Part shown: positions 1-9,245 of the stretch, piece after piece
Position numbering within the stretch: the stretch's first letter is position 1
How the letters are laid out: each line of letters starts with the position of its first letter
DNA from: Bin87 sp963663945
GTDB lineage: Bacteria; Chloroflexota; Dehalococcoidia; Lucifugimonadales; UBA3495
Direction of reading: 5' to 3'
Assembly: GCA_963663945.1 (NCBI GenBank)
Contig: OY760687.1
Location: forward strand, 3,875,807-3,939,806
DNA: 64,000 nucleotides
Program-made: the position numbers and the translations under genes
Notes under the pieces: model-generated
What the model was told of the DNA's origin: nothing
Seen by the model: the letters and a program-made list of their open reading frames with translations, nothing else
Database searches by the model: none

Positions 1-1
1 G

Positions 2-814
2 CGGCGGCTGGTGATATCCAGCGTCGCCACGGTGGGTAACTACGAGTACGGCTTCTTCTGGTACTTCTACCAGGACGGCACGATCCAGATGGAAATCAAG
101 CTGACCGGCATCATCAATACGGCCGGCATCGCCGAGGGGGAGACACCCAAGTACGGCACCATAGTCGCCCCCCAACTGAACGCGCACATCCACCAGCATT
201 TCTTCAACTTCCGCATGGACATGAGCGTGGACGGTGAGGAGAACTCGGTGTTCGAGGTGAACACCGTGGCCGCGCCCCCGGGTCCGGACAACCCCCACGG
301 AAACGCCTTCTACGCCGAGAAGACCCTGCTGGGCACCGAGCACGAGGCGCAGCGCATTATCGACCCGATGAGCGGGCGGTACTGGGTGGTGTCCAACCCG
401 TCGGCGAAGAACGCGCTGGGCCAGCCCGTCAGTTACAAGCTGATGCCGGGCGAGAACATCCTGCCCTTCGCGCATCCCGACGCCAGCATCATCAAGCGCG
501 CGGGGTTCATGACCAAGCACCTGTGGGTGACGCCCTACGACCGGGACGAGATCGCGGCCACCGGCCCGTATCCCAACCAGCACCCGGGCGGCGCGGGCCT
601 GCCCGAGTACACGAAGAACAACCGGAGCGTGGAGGACACCGACGTGGTGCTCTGGTACACGCTGGGCTACCACCACGTGCCGCGACCCGAGGACTGGCCG
701 ATTTCACCCGTTGCCTACTGCGGGTTCAGCCTCAAGCCGGTGGGGTTCTTCGACACCAACCCGGTGCTGGACGTACCGCCCAGCGACCACTGCGACGACG
801 CCTGTCACACCTGA
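2..814 (+). CDS. Copper amine oxidase (primary-amine oxidase), C-terminal part
   Basis: Oxidises primary amines to aldehydes with release of ammonia and H2O2, using copper and topaquinone. The frame is open at the left window edge (RRLVISS... precedes the first in-frame start-like codon), so the N-terminus lies outside. Visible are the topaquinone motif TVGNYEYG, where the first Tyr is the cofactor precursor, the HIH copper pair in NAHIHQHFF, and the third copper His in the terminal GYHHVPRPEDWP motif. About 270 residues of a family usually 620-680 aa long are present. All visible cofactor residues are intact, so the gene is probably functional. The next gene starts about 200 bp downstream with its own ribosome site, so no operon is implied. 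Confidence 0.93.
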   Translation, partial: RRLVISSVATVGNYEYGFFWYFYQDGTIQMEIKLTGIINTAGIAEGETPKYGTIVAPQLNAHIHQHFFNFRMDMSVDGEENSVFEVNTVAAPPGPDNPHGNAFYAEKTLLGTEHEAQRIIDPMSGRYWVVSNPSAKNALGQPVSYKLMPGENILPFAHPDASIIKRAGFMTKHLWVTPYDRDEIAATGPYPNQHPGGAGLPEYTKNNRSVEDTDVVLWYTLGYHHVPRPEDWPISPVAYCGFSLKPVGFFDTNPVLDVPPSDHCDDACHT

Positions 815-1015
815 ACCAATAACAAGGTGGGATGTGAGCTTCGAGGGTCCTGAAGACTATCGAAAGGACCCCAATGCTACAGCCGCAGATCAGTAGCAGG
901 TCTGTTCTTGATCCTCGGCGCCACCTTACCATTCCAGTTTTGGGGCTGCTACAATTCGCACCGCAACCGCGAATTAAAGAAAACCCCGAATTAACGAAGC
1001 TTTTGGAGAGTAATT

Positions 1016-1543
1016 ATGGCTATGTCGGCCGGTATATCAAATGCGCTGGAACGTAACTGGGGTATGGTGGACCGTGCCATAGACGGGCTGAGTGATGAGA
1101 CACTGGCGCGCCGGATATCCGACGGCGACAATTCCATCGGTTGGCTCCTCTTCCATATGAGCCGCGTGGTGGACGTTTTCATGAACACCAGGTTCCAGGG
1201 CAAGCCTCAGATATGGATAGCGGACGGTTGGTGCGAGAAATTCGGCCTGAGTGATGACCCTGAGACGACTGGCCAGGGCTGGGACGCAGCGCGCGTGGCC
1301 GCGTGGCCGCTTCCCTCCAAAGACGTCCTGGTGGGGTACTACGAGGCCATGAAGGCCTGCTGCCGGGAATACATGTCCTCTGCGACCGACGAGGAGTTGA
1401 GCGCCACCATGAGCATGAGGCCCGGCGCGGACCCCGAGCCGAAAGAGACCATCATGGGTGTCCTGGTCTACGACAACATCGTCCACGGAGGCCAGATAGC
1501 CTTCCTGCGCGGCCACTTGGAAGGCATGGGCTGGTTCGGGTAG
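1016..1543 (+). CDS. DinB-like four-helix metal-binding protein
   Basis: A 175-aa protein of the DinB/YfiT-like superfamily, a four-helix bundle with a three-His metal site, often in thiol-dependent transferases or of unknown role. His47 in IGWLLFHMSR and the C-terminal His of NIVHGGQIAFLRG sit where this family places metal ligands. GGAGAG lies 7 nt upstream of the ATG and fixes the start. It is flanked by an amine oxidase on the same strand and a convergent molybdoenzyme. The substrate cannot be read from the sequence. Family assignment is good; a specific activity is not supported. Confidence 0.8.
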   Translation: MAMSAGISNALERNWGMVDRAIDGLSDETLARRISDGDNSIGWLLFHMSRVVDVFMNTRFQGKPQIWIADGWCEKFGLSDDPETTGQGWDAARVAAWPLPSKDVLVGYYEAMKACCREYMSSATDEELSATMSMRPGADPEPKETIMGVLVYDNIVHGGQIAFLRGHLEGMGWFG

Positions 1544-1599
1544 CCCGAACGCCGGCTTCCCGGACAATTTCTTCAGTTTTGCGGAGGAGCACGGCGAAC

Positions 1600-2883
1600 T
1601 CAGGCCGTGCTCTCCCTTACCCGCACCGGGTGGGCGACGGGCTGGTTGAAGAGGTAGCCCTTCTCGTTGAACGGCACGCGGTTGGGTTGGGTGTTGCCAG
1701 CCGCGTCGGTGGCGCGGGTCATGATGGTGTGGTCTCCCGGCTCCGCGTCCCATTCGAATTCGAACCGAACCCATGAGTGGTCCGGCTGGGATCCGGAGAG
1801 AACTGCCTCGTTCCAGGTTTGACCAGAGTCGACGGTCCATTCGACCTGTGAGATCGGGCCAGACGGAGAATGCGCGTAGCCGTGAATGCGCTGGCGACCC
1901 GCCGGAAGTTCAGCCGGCCAGGGCAGGGCCAGGGCGCTCTTGATCACCTGCAGGGTGACTGGCTGGCCCAGCGATTGCCCCTGCGGCGGGTAATCGTCGC
2001 CGATGAGCGTGTAGGATGTGGTGTTGTTCCGCGTCCACAACTGCTCCGAGGAAACGACGATGCGGCCCAGCCACTTGACGTTGGCGCTGCCCACCCATCC
2101 GGGAACCAGGGCGCGCACGGGAAAGCCGTGATCTTTGGGCAACGTCTCTCCGTTGAGGGCGTAGGCCAGCAGCGTGTCCGGATGCATCGCCTTCTCCACC
2201 GGCAGGACGTAACGGAAGCCCTCCTCGGGAGACTCCACGTCCAAGCCGACCAGCAGCACTGACGTGGCATCGGGTTGGATGCCCGCCAACGTCAGGACGT
2301 CGCGGAGTTGCGCGCCGACCCATTCGCCGTTTCCAACGGCGCCGGTCATCCACTGGGTGCCGGACGTTTCCTGCCCGTTCATCACGTTGAACATGGCGCG
2401 GTGGTTGCCAGCGCATTCCAGGTAGGACGTGAGGGTGCGGCTGGGCAGGCTGCGAATTTCCGAGTAGGTCAACTCCATCGGTTCGGAGACCGCGTCGCCC
2501 TCCACGGTGAGACGCCAGTCCGCGGCGTCGAGGTCGAGGCTGACGGAGTTGTTGCGCACGAAAAACAGCCGGTTGGGCGTGATGCTGCCCTGCATGTATT
2601 CCAGCCGCGCCTCCAGACCCTTGTCGTCACGAACGATGAACGGCGCCGGGTCCTTGAACCAGGGCGCAACCTGCGCCGGGGAGGTGCCGGCGGGCGGCGA
2701 CGGTGACCCTACCGTGGCATCGGATGGGGCCATTTCGGCGCAGGCGGCCAGAACTGCGGTGGCGCCGCCGGCTGCCAACAGGCGTAAAAATTGGCGGCGG
2801 CCCAGCCCCCGGGCGTTGGCAAACTCCCAGAGTGAAGGGCCGCCCGGCGGCGGTGTGCCGGATTCCTGCTCACGCTCGGTCAA
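1600..2883 (-). CDS. Sulfite oxidase-like molybdopterin oxidoreductase, Tat-exported
   Basis: A 427-aa molybdopterin enzyme of the sulfite oxidase family. The N-terminus has a twin-arginine signal (GRRQFLRL) followed by an alanine-rich hydrophobic stretch and a lipobox-like LAAC, so export by Tat and lipid anchoring are likely. The molybdopterin domain follows (about residues 80-290) with the expected Mo-ligating Cys in SYLECAGNHR. The C-terminal third (SQVEWTVDSGQTW, WDAEPGDHTIMTRATD) matches the Ig-like dimerisation domain of the family. No heme partner gene or YedZ-like membrane subunit is adjacent, so the electron acceptor is unknown. The physiological substrate (sulfite or another oxo-compound) cannot be fixed from sequence. 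Confidence 0.9.
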   Translation of the reverse strand: MTEREQESGTPPPGGPSLWEFANARGLGRRQFLRLLAAGGATAVLAACAEMAPSDATVGSPSPPAGTSPAQVAPWFKDPAPFIVRDDKGLEARLEYMQGSITPNRLFFVRNNSVSLDLDAADWRLTVEGDAVSEPMELTYSEIRSLPSRTLTSYLECAGNHRAMFNVMNGQETSGTQWMTGAVGNGEWVGAQLRDVLTLAGIQPDATSVLLVGLDVESPEEGFRYVLPVEKAMHPDTLLAYALNGETLPKDHGFPVRALVPGWVGSANVKWLGRIVVSSEQLWTRNNTTSYTLIGDDYPPQGQSLGQPVTLQVIKSALALPWPAELPAGRQRIHGYAHSPSGPISQVEWTVDSGQTWNEAVLSGSQPDHSWVRFEFEWDAEPGDHTIMTRATDAAGNTQPNRVPFNEKGYLFNQPVAHPVRVRESTA

Positions 2884-2926
2884 GGTTCCGCTCGTGATGC
2901 GGCGCCAGCGCGAAGCATGGCTTTGC

Positions 2927-3751
2927 CTACGGCGCTTGCAGCATGGGCCAGAATGTGGCCGCCGCTCCGCCCATCATCCAGTCGAGGTCTTCGGCGGAGA
3001 CCCAGGGCAAAGCCGTCTTGCCCAGCTCAACTTGGCCAATGAAGCCGCCGGCGCGGGACGATGGGAAATTGGAGCCCCACATCATACGGCGCGGCGTGAA
3101 GGCCTCGATGACGCGGCGGAACAGGTCTTTCTCGTCGTCGGACAGTTCGGCGTAGGGCCCCAGGCTGGTGCTGGAGTAGCGGAGGTGGGCGTTGGGCAGA
3201 CTGGCCAACTCCTCCAGGGCAGTGGTCATGCCCGCCTTGTCGGCGGAATTGCTCCAGCCGGCGAAGTGGTCGGGAGCGAACTGGACGTTGGGGTGTCGCG
3301 CGCCGATGTTGCGCATGCGGTTGACCCGGTCGGCCGTTCCACCGCCGCCGATGGAGATGGGGATGCCCAGCGATTCAGCGCGGTCCCACAGGGCGTCGCA
3401 ACTAGGGTCGTCGGGCTCGGCCGGGCTCTGCAGACGGACCCCCCACATGCCGCGCTCATTGGTCCAGTAGGAGAGTCTGTCGGCGGCATCGTCCGCCGCA
3501 GGGTCGAGGATGCCGACGGCGACGGTGCGAGGGGCGTACTGCAGGGCGCTGTCGCACTGGTAGGAGTTGTCGAGGCCGTAGGTGCCGTTGGGCTGCACCA
3601 AGGTGGCGCATTCCACGCCGGCAGAGTCCATCTCCTTGATCAGGTCCTCAACGTTGTTGCTGACCTCGAGAGACCAGCCGCTGGCGTCGGGATGCAGGGG
3701 GTGTGCGTTCCGGTCGCTGCTGACCACGTGGGTGTGGGTGTCGATGATCAT
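2927..3751 (-). CDS. Amidohydrolase family 2 (TIM-barrel metal-dependent hydrolase)
   Basis: A 274-aa amidohydrolase-2 protein, a family that includes lactonases and decarboxylases of aromatic breakdown. The N-terminal metal motif DTHTH is at residues 4-8, FAPDHFAGW supplies a mid-barrel His, and WGSNFPSS is the C-terminal GS(D/N)FP motif. The start is set at the ATG giving MIIDTHTH because AAGGAG lies 8 nt upstream; a start 10 codons earlier has no comparable site. It lies between a molybdoenzyme and a MetE-like gene on the same strand. The substrate is unknown, but a role in small-molecule catabolism fits the neighbourhood. Confidence 0.87.
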   Translation of the reverse strand: MIIDTHTHVVSSDRNAHPLHPDASGWSLEVSNNVEDLIKEMDSAGVECATLVQPNGTYGLDNSYQCDSALQYAPRTVAVGILDPAADDAADRLSYWTNERGMWGVRLQSPAEPDDPSCDALWDRAESLGIPISIGGGGTADRVNRMRNIGARHPNVQFAPDHFAGWSNSADKAGMTTALEELASLPNAHLRYSSTSLGPYAELSDDEKDLFRRVIEAFTPRRMMWGSNFPSSRAGGFIGQVELGKTALPWVSAEDLDWMMGGAAATFWPMLQAP

Positions 3752-3827
3752 GGGTGCCACTCCTTGAGGGATTGTCCGCAACGGGACGATGCCAATCTTA
3801 CGGCATCATGCGCGCGATGGGCGGCCT

Positions 3828-4973
3828 TCAGAAAAGTTCCCGGCTGGCGATATCCGCGCCCTCGTGCATGGCACGGAGCTTGAGCCAGACGATGCCGGCC
3901 TCCACGCGGTTGGAGCCGGCGCTGGTGTCAAACCCGCAGTCGGTTCCGGCCAGCACCTGCGTGGGGTCGCCTCCCGCGGCGGCCACGGCCTGGTGCAGGC
4001 GGTCGGCTATGAGTCGAGGATGCTCCACGTAGTTGGTCTTGGTGTCGATGACGCCGGCGACGAGCAGCATCCCCTCGGGCAGTGGGCGGTCGCGGTACAC
4101 GCGGTGCTCGTGGGCGTGGCGCGGGTTGGCCATCTCCATGACCAGCGCGCCGACGTTGGCCTCGTAGAGCAGGTCGACGATGTCCTCCAGCGGCACGTCG
4201 TACTGGTGCGGGCCCTCGCTGTTGCCCCAGCAGACGTGCAGCCGCACCCGGTCCCGGGGGATGTTGGCCAGGGCGTGGTTGATGGCGCGGATGTGCAGCG
4301 TCACGACGTCCCGGAAGGCCGACAGAGGTTCGTCCTGGTAGGAGATGTGCCGCTCCATGGCCAGGTCGGGGCAGTCCAACTGCAGGGTCAGCCCATTGGC
4401 GACGATGATCTCGTATTCCTTGCGCAACTCCTCGGCCAGCGCGAAGACGTAATCCTCGTGGCTGTCGTAGTAGCGGTTGGCGAGGGTGAGGGCGACGATA
4501 CCCGGCGACGCGGCGGTCATGAAAAGGTCTGACGGCTGGCTGTCGGCGGAACCCACCGCATCAAGGAACTCCCGGCATTCCCGTTCGACCAGGTCCAGCC
4601 GCTCGTAGGCCAGCGGGCCCACGCAGGTGGGAACGTCGCGCATCAGTTGCACCACGCGGGGTCGCGCCAACCCCGGGAACTCGTTTTGGTCCCGGTGGCC
4701 GCGACGGGTCCAGGAACCGCCGAAGCCGGACATCCGCTGGGTGACGTAGGTGGAGAAGCTGACCCGGGACTGCTCCCCGTTGTTGATGACATCGACGCCG
4801 GCGTCCATCTGTGCTGCGACGACTCCGGTGGTGGCCTCGCGGGAAGCGGTATACAGAGCCTCTTCGTCCGCTGCCTCGCCCTGCGACAAGGAGCCAAGCA
4901 TTGCCACCAGCCCTTCCGGGCGGGGCAGGCTGCCGGTGTGGGTGGTCAGGATGCGAGTTTCGCTGCGTTTCAT
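3828..4973 (-). CDS. MetE-like (cobalamin-independent methionine synthase family) methyl/alkyl transferase
   Basis: A 381-aa single-domain protein of the MetE C-terminal/epoxyalkane:coenzyme M transferase family. It begins with ILTTHTGSLPRP, typical of the family, and carries the zinc-site residues as HVCWGNSEG (His and Cys) and GTDCGFD (Cys). Full MetE has two such domains; this one has only the catalytic barrel. It is therefore more likely a zinc-dependent thiol alkyl transferase, or a methyltransferase using an unidentified donor, than a complete methionine synthase. It ends about 75 bp upstream of the co-oriented amidohydrolase start and may be transcribed with it. The exact reaction is not deducible. 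Confidence 0.85.
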   Translation of the reverse strand: MKRSETRILTTHTGSLPRPEGLVAMLGSLSQGEAADEEALYTASREATTGVVAAQMDAGVDVINNGEQSRVSFSTYVTQRMSGFGGSWTRRGHRDQNEFPGLARPRVVQLMRDVPTCVGPLAYERLDLVERECREFLDAVGSADSQPSDLFMTAASPGIVALTLANRYYDSHEDYVFALAEELRKEYEIIVANGLTLQLDCPDLAMERHISYQDEPLSAFRDVVTLHIRAINHALANIPRDRVRLHVCWGNSEGPHQYDVPLEDIVDLLYEANVGALVMEMANPRHAHEHRVYRDRPLPEGMLLVAGVIDTKTNYVEHPRLIADRLHQAVAAAGGDPTQVLAGTDCGFDTSAGSNRVEAGIVWLKLRAMHEGADIASRELF

Positions 4974-5235
4974 GGGCGGTTTGCACCTCGAGTGGGCGGA
5001 TCCATCAATGGCGTTTCCGACCAGGCGATGGGCCAGGCGAGACGATGGCCGGGGCGGGTATGCGCGCCGAAACCCGGTCCGGATTCAGTTGACAAAGATG
5101 GCCGTTCGGAAGTGATTTGCGGCGAAACCGGCCCATTGCCCATGTTGCTCAATCGGGCCACGGCGAATATTATACTTGGGCGCGAATACTGAAAGCGCGA
5201 AAGCTACAAAACCCTCAATCATAACGGAGTGAGAA

Positions 5236-5469
5236 ATGGCAGTCGGAAGTACTTACAAAGTAGTCGAGCTGGTGGGATCCTCCAGCACCAACATCCAGGA
5301 GGCCGTAGACGGCGCGATAGCGCGGGCGGCCCAGACGATCCGCAACCTGGACTGGTTCGAGGTGAAGGAAATCCGCGGCACCATCGCCGACGGAAAGGCC
5401 AACTGGTACCAGGTCAAGGTGGGCGTTGGGTTCCGCGTGGATGGCGGTGAAGACATCCGCGAAGACTAG
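5236..5469 (+). CDS. Dodecin flavin-binding protein
   Basis: A 77-aa dodecin, a small dodecameric protein that stores and buffers flavins. The whole protein matches the family: a YKVVELVGSSSTNIQEAV start, a central IRNLDWFEVKEIRG segment with the flavin-stacking Trp, and a YQVKVGVGFRV C-terminal strand. GGAG lies 6 nt upstream of the ATG. It is monocistronic: a perfect 11-bp hairpin follows 28 nt after the stop, and the previous gene is divergent. An AT-rich ATTATACTT stretch about 60 bp upstream could hold a -10 element, but I cannot place a full promoter. Confidence 0.94.
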   Translation: MAVGSTYKVVELVGSSSTNIQEAVDGAIARAAQTIRNLDWFEVKEIRGTIADGKANWYQVKVGVGFRVDGGEDIRED

Positions 5470-5497
5470 GTTCACCCGGTTTCCCTTGTTGGATATG

Positions 5498-5524
5498 GCG
5501 CCCGCCACCATCAGTGGCGGGCGC
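5498..5524 (+). terminator. Hairpin terminator after dodecin
   Basis: A perfect 11-bp inverted repeat, GCGCCCGCCAC / GTGGCGGGCGC, with a 5-nt loop, starts 28 nt past the dodecin stop. It lacks a clear U-run, so it may be an RNA-stabilising or Rho-assisted hairpin rather than a classical intrinsic terminator. Confidence 0.6.
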
Positions 5525-5684
5525 GTATTCGGCTTGCGGGTGACGTCCAGCCCGGGAGCATTGATGTCCGGGTCTTATGCGTGGCACCATTCGACCGACG
5601 ATTTTTTCCATCGGTCAGAAACAACGCTGATGGATAAGCCTCCCTTCTGCGGGTGATGTCCCGAGCCACCGTTGCCGCCAACCC

Positions 5685-7667
5685 ATGCTTTTCGCATCCG
5701 ACATCAGCAAAGCCTATTCTGAACGGACGCTGTTCGGCGGGTTGAACCTCTCCATGGCGGCTGGCGACCGCATTGCGCTCATCGGCGCCAACGGTTCGGG
5801 GAAGACGACGCTCCTCGACATTCTCGCCGGCGATACTCTGCCGGATTCCGGCTCCATCTCCGGTCGTCGCAGCACGACGGTGGGATACCTCAAGCAGGAG
5901 CCGGGGTCATTCGCGAACCGGTCACTGCTCGAGGAGGTGCTCAACGCCGACTGGGAGGTGGTCGATCTATCTGGCCGGATAGCCGATGCGAGGGATGCTC
6001 TGTCCTCGACCACCGACCCGGCGCAACAGCGCGAATTGATGGACCGGCTCTCGCAACTCGACGCCCAGTTGGAAGCCGCCGGCGGCGCCGACCGCGACCA
6101 CGAGGCGAAGGCGATCCTGTCCGGCCTGGGCTTCAAGGATAGCGACTTCTCGCGCGGCATGCTGGAGTTCAGCGGGGGCTGGATCATGCGGGCGGAGCTG
6201 GCCCGGTTGCTGTTCAGAAACCCGGATCTCCTGCTGCTGGACGAGCCAACGAACCACCTGGACCTTGAGGCCAATCTGTGGTTCGAGAAGTACCTCTCGT
6301 CGTTCCCCGGTGGAGTGGTCATAACGTCCCACGACCGCGCATTCCTGAACCAGGTCGCCAACCGGATCCTGGCCATCGAGCCGGGCGAGGCGGTGCATCA
6401 TCACGGCAACTACGACGGTTATCTGGTCGCCCGGGAACGCGCGCTGGAGATCAAGCAGGCTGCCGCCGCCCGGCAGGAACGCGAGATCCAGCGGCAGATG
6501 CGCTTTGTCGAACGTTTCCGGTACAAGGCGACCAAGGCGAGGCAGGTGCAGAGCCGCCTGAAGCAACTGGACAAGATCGAGGTCATTGAACTGCCCCGGG
6601 CGACCCGCAAGGTCAACTACTCGTTCCCGGAGCCTCCGCGCAGCGGTTCCGACATCATCAGGCTCGACCAAGTGGATAAATCCTACGGCGAAAACGTGGT
6701 CTATCGCGGTCTGAACCTGACGCTGGAGCGCGGCGATCGCGTCGCACTGGTCGGCCCGAACGGAGCCGGCAAAACAACGTTGCTGAAAATCCTGGCCGGC
6801 GTGTTGCCCATTGAGCAGGGCGAACGCCGGCTCGGCCACAACGTGATCACCGCGTACTACGCGCAGCACGTCCTTGACCAGCTGCACCCCGACAACACCG
6901 CCCTGGGAGAATTATGGGAGGCGGCGCCAGCCGAGTCGGAGCAGAGCCTGCGCACCATCCTGGGCGGGTTCTTGTTCAGCGGCGACGACATCCTGAAACC
7001 AATCTCGGTGCTGTCCGGCGGCGAAAAGGCGCGGGTTGCGCTGGCCAAGCTGCTCCTGCAACCCAGCAATTTCCTGCTGATGGACGAGCCGACCAACCAC
7101 CTGGACATCACCTCCCGCGAGATCCTAGCCGATGCCCTCGGCGACTACCAGGGCTCCATTTGCCTGGTCACTCACGACCGCACCCTGATCCGGCAGGTGG
7201 CGAACAAGATCATCGAGATCGACGGAGGGTTGCCCCGGGTGTACCCCGGCGACTACGACGGCTATCTGTATCGCAAGCAGCAGGAGGCGGAGACCAAACC
7301 TGCGGCTTTGGTTGCCGACGTGGACCTTGGTATCGCTCCGGAAAAAGCCTCAACCAGGGGAAGGTCGCGGCGTCCCCTCAGCGCCAAAGAGGAAGAGCAG
7401 CGAGCCCTGAGCCGAAAGGCCCGCCAACTGGCGACACGCATTGACGAGATCGGCGCGGCCATCACCGAGCGCGAGGCAATGACGTCGGAACTGGAAGCCT
7501 TGTTCGCCAACCCCGAGCAATTCGAGGACCGTACACAGTTGGAGGACACGGGCCAGCGGTATCGCCTCCTCAAGGAGGAGGAGCAGTCGCTGTGGGACGA
7601 GTGGGAGCGGCTGTCGCTGGAAGCCGAGGACGTGGACCAGACGTTGACAGCTCTCAAAGGCAGCTGA
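5685..7667 (+). CDS. ABC-F family ATPase (Uup/YheS/Ettx-like)
   Basis: A 660-aa soluble protein with two ABC ATPase domains, no membrane segments and a C-terminal coiled coil. This is the ABC-F architecture, whose members act on ribosomes. Domain 1 has Walker A GANGSGKTT, signature LEFSGGW and Walker B LLLLDEPTNHLD. Domain 2 has GPNGAGKTT, LSGGEKARVALAKLLL and LLMDEPTNHLD. The interdomain linker (about residues 240-320) is Arg/Lys/Gln rich, like the P-site tRNA interaction motif. The last about 100 residues are charged and helical, like Uup-type DNA/RNA-binding tails. No Shine-Dalgarno is evident before the ATG, so translation may be weak or leaderless. Whether it gives antibiotic protection or is a translation factor cannot be told. 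Confidence 0.93.
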   Translation: MLFASDISKAYSERTLFGGLNLSMAAGDRIALIGANGSGKTTLLDILAGDTLPDSGSISGRRSTTVGYLKQEPGSFANRSLLEEVLNADWEVVDLSGRIADARDALSSTTDPAQQRELMDRLSQLDAQLEAAGGADRDHEAKAILSGLGFKDSDFSRGMLEFSGGWIMRAELARLLFRNPDLLLLDEPTNHLDLEANLWFEKYLSSFPGGVVITSHDRAFLNQVANRILAIEPGEAVHHHGNYDGYLVARERALEIKQAAAARQEREIQRQMRFVERFRYKATKARQVQSRLKQLDKIEVIELPRATRKVNYSFPEPPRSGSDIIRLDQVDKSYGENVVYRGLNLTLERGDRVALVGPNGAGKTTLLKILAGVLPIEQGERRLGHNVITAYYAQHVLDQLHPDNTALGELWEAAPAESEQSLRTILGGFLFSGDDILKPISVLSGGEKARVALAKLLLQPSNFLLMDEPTNHLDITSREILADALGDYQGSICLVTHDRTLIRQVANKIIEIDGGLPRVYPGDYDGYLYRKQQEAETKPAALVADVDLGIAPEKASTRGRSRRPLSAKEEEQRALSRKARQLATRIDEIGAAITEREAMTSELEALFANPEQFEDRTQLEDTGQRYRLLKEEEQSLWDEWERLSLEAEDVDQTLTALKGS

Positions 7668-7755
7668 CGGCAGGGCTATCTTCAGGGGCCAAACCGTCGG
7701 CGCACGGCCCGGTGCGCCCTTGACCTTGTGCGTGACTTGACGGGCAAGGGCAGGA

Positions 7756-8577
7756 CTACGCGTCCCCCGGGGACCAGATCCAGTACCGGGAAACCGCGCC
7801 GGCGTCCACCCGCAGGTCGAAACCGGTGATCATCTCCGCGTCGTCGGATGCCAGGAACACCGCAGCCTTGCCGTAGTGCGAGGGGCTGGGGAGCTTGAGC
7901 AGAGGTGCGCCTCGGCTGGCGTCGGGGAGTAGTCCCGCCGCGCGCTGACCCAGGCGGGGTCCCGGCCAATCCACTCCCCATCGTTCGGCCCGCTCGCGTC
8001 CCTCAGACTGGTCGGTAGCGGTTGGGGTCAGGCTGTTGACCCGGATGCCGTATGCGGACAACTCCATGGCCACCGAGCGGGTGAAGTTGAGCATTCCGCC
8101 CTTGGCCGTGCCGTAGCCGACGTTGCCCGGCTCGCCCTGGTGCCCGGCGGTGGAGATGATGTTGATGATGTTGCCCTTGCGTTCCTGCTGGATCATCAGA
8201 TGGGCCACATGCTTGGTGAACAGGAACGCGCCGGTCAGGATGATGTCGGTCTGGCGTCGCCACTCGTCCAGCGGCATGTTCAGCACGCCCTTGAAGTTGA
8301 ACTGGGCCGCGCCGTTCACCAGGATGTCCACCCCGCCGAACCGGTCCGTAGCCTGGGCTATGGCGGCGAGTGCCTGCTCCTCGTCGGTCACGTCGCATGC
8401 CACGCCGATAGCGTCGTGGCCCTCGGCGACGATGGCCGCGGCGCACTTCTGGGCCATCTCTTCCCGGATATCGACGCAGACGAGGTTGGCTCCCTCGCGA
8501 GCCAACTCCTCGGCGATGCCGCCCATGATGTTGGGACTGGTGCCGGTCACCAGCGCCGTTTTGCCTTCGAGTTTCAA
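7756..8577 (-). CDS. Short-chain dehydrogenase/reductase (SDR)
   Basis: A 273-aa NAD(P)-dependent SDR. The Rossmann start is KTALVTGTSPNIMGG, a variant glycine motif. The catalytic Ser is in IISTAGHQG and the Tyr/Lys pair is YGTAKGG. The acidic VCVDIRE after strand 2 suggests preference for NAD. The start is a TTG preceded by AGAGG at suitable spacing; no better ATG is available. It lies downstream of the Rieske oxygenase beta subunit and is separated from it by a palindromic repeat. A cis-dihydrodiol or alcohol dehydrogenase role in the same pathway is plausible but inferred from position. Confidence 0.9.
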   Translation of the reverse strand: MKLEGKTALVTGTSPNIMGGIAEELAREGANLVCVDIREEMAQKCAAAIVAEGHDAIGVACDVTDEEQALAAIAQATDRFGGVDILVNGAAQFNFKGVLNMPLDEWRRQTDIILTGAFLFTKHVAHLMIQQERKGNIINIISTAGHQGEPGNVGYGTAKGGMLNFTRSVAMELSAYGIRVNSLTPTATDQSEGRERAERWGVDWPGPRLGQRAAGLLPDASRGAPLLKLPSPSHYGKAAVFLASDDAEMITGFDLRVDAGAVSRYWIWSPGDA

Positions 8578-8621
8578 ACGTCAACCTCTACCGCATGGGA
8601 TGAAGATGGCTGCGGCCGTCT

Positions 8622-8712
8622 GTCAGAATCAGGATTTACCGGATTTTAAGATTTTCAGGATTACAGTCCCCAATCTTGGTAATCCTATAATCCTGTCAAT
8701 CCTGATTCTGAC
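8622..8712. repeat. Palindromic repeat A, copy 1
   Basis: A 91-bp intergenic palindrome with perfect 15-bp ends GTCAGAATCAGGATT / AATCCTGATTCTGAC and internal reiterations of CAGGATT and its complement. It sits between the SDR start and the stop of the ring-hydroxylating beta subunit. The same family occurs at 10681-10790 and 27628-27737. This copy lacks the 19-bp outer arms seen at the other sites. Confidence 0.85.
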
Positions 8713-8728
8713 GAAATCGCCCATCGGA

Positions 8729-9223
8729 TCAGAAGATTATGCTGACCGCGCCGTGCCAGGACAGGGCCTCTAAATCCAGCACCGCCCGGCGGTGCGCGAT
8801 TTTGAAATCCCCGCCATCTCGCCGCAGGACGTAGTCGATGCTTCCGACGTATGGCGCTCCCTCGCCGGCGCGGAACCGGTACACCAGCACGTTGGAGTTC
8901 ACCGATAGCTCGCCGTTGTCGGTTTCCCTCACGCGCACGTTGGAAATGAACCGTCGGGTGCGCGACCACGGATACTCGCGGTGGGCATGGCGACTGTTCA
9001 GTCGTACCGCCCGGGCGCGCAGACGGGTGATGTCGTCGTCGATGAACACCAGGTCGCGCTTGGGATCGCCGTCGGGCAGGTCGGTGGTGGGGACCACGTA
9101 GCGGGCGTCCTCGGTGAACAGGTCCACCCAGTCGTCCAGGAGCCAGTCATCCAAGAACGCCGCCTCTCGGAAAAGAAAGTCCTCGACCTGCTCGCGCAAA
9201 GTGGGTTGGTTGGTGGTGGTCAT
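8729..9223 (-). CDS. Aromatic-ring-hydroxylating dioxygenase, beta subunit
   Basis: A 164-aa small subunit of a ring-hydroxylating oxygenase, with an NTF2/SnoaL-like fold and no cofactor. Family features include EQVEDFLFREAAFLDDWLLDDW near the N-terminus (given here in two parts: EQVEDFLFRE, then AAFLDDWLLDDW), TRRFISNVRV in the middle, and the closing FKIAHRRAVLD. It starts 22 bp after the Rieske alpha-subunit stop and is clearly its partner. The subunit shapes the hexamer and can influence substrate choice. No ferredoxin or reductase gene is adjacent, so electrons must come from proteins encoded elsewhere. Confidence 0.92.
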   Translation of the reverse strand: MTTTNQPTLREQVEDFLFREAAFLDDWLLDDWVDLFTEDARYVVPTTDLPDGDPKRDLVFIDDDITRLRARAVRLNSRHAHREYPWSRTRRFISNVRVRETDNGELSVNSNVLVYRFRAGEGAPYVGSIDYVLRRDGGDFKIAHRRAVLDLEALSWHGAVSIIF

Positions 9224-9245
9224 GGTTCACCCGATGGCCCGAGGG

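Noticed and set aside
2507..3883. A long plus-strand open frame opposite the molybdoenzyme and amidohydrolase genes
   Set aside because: It is an antisense shadow of GC-rich genes, has no family resemblance and lies over two well-supported coding sequences.
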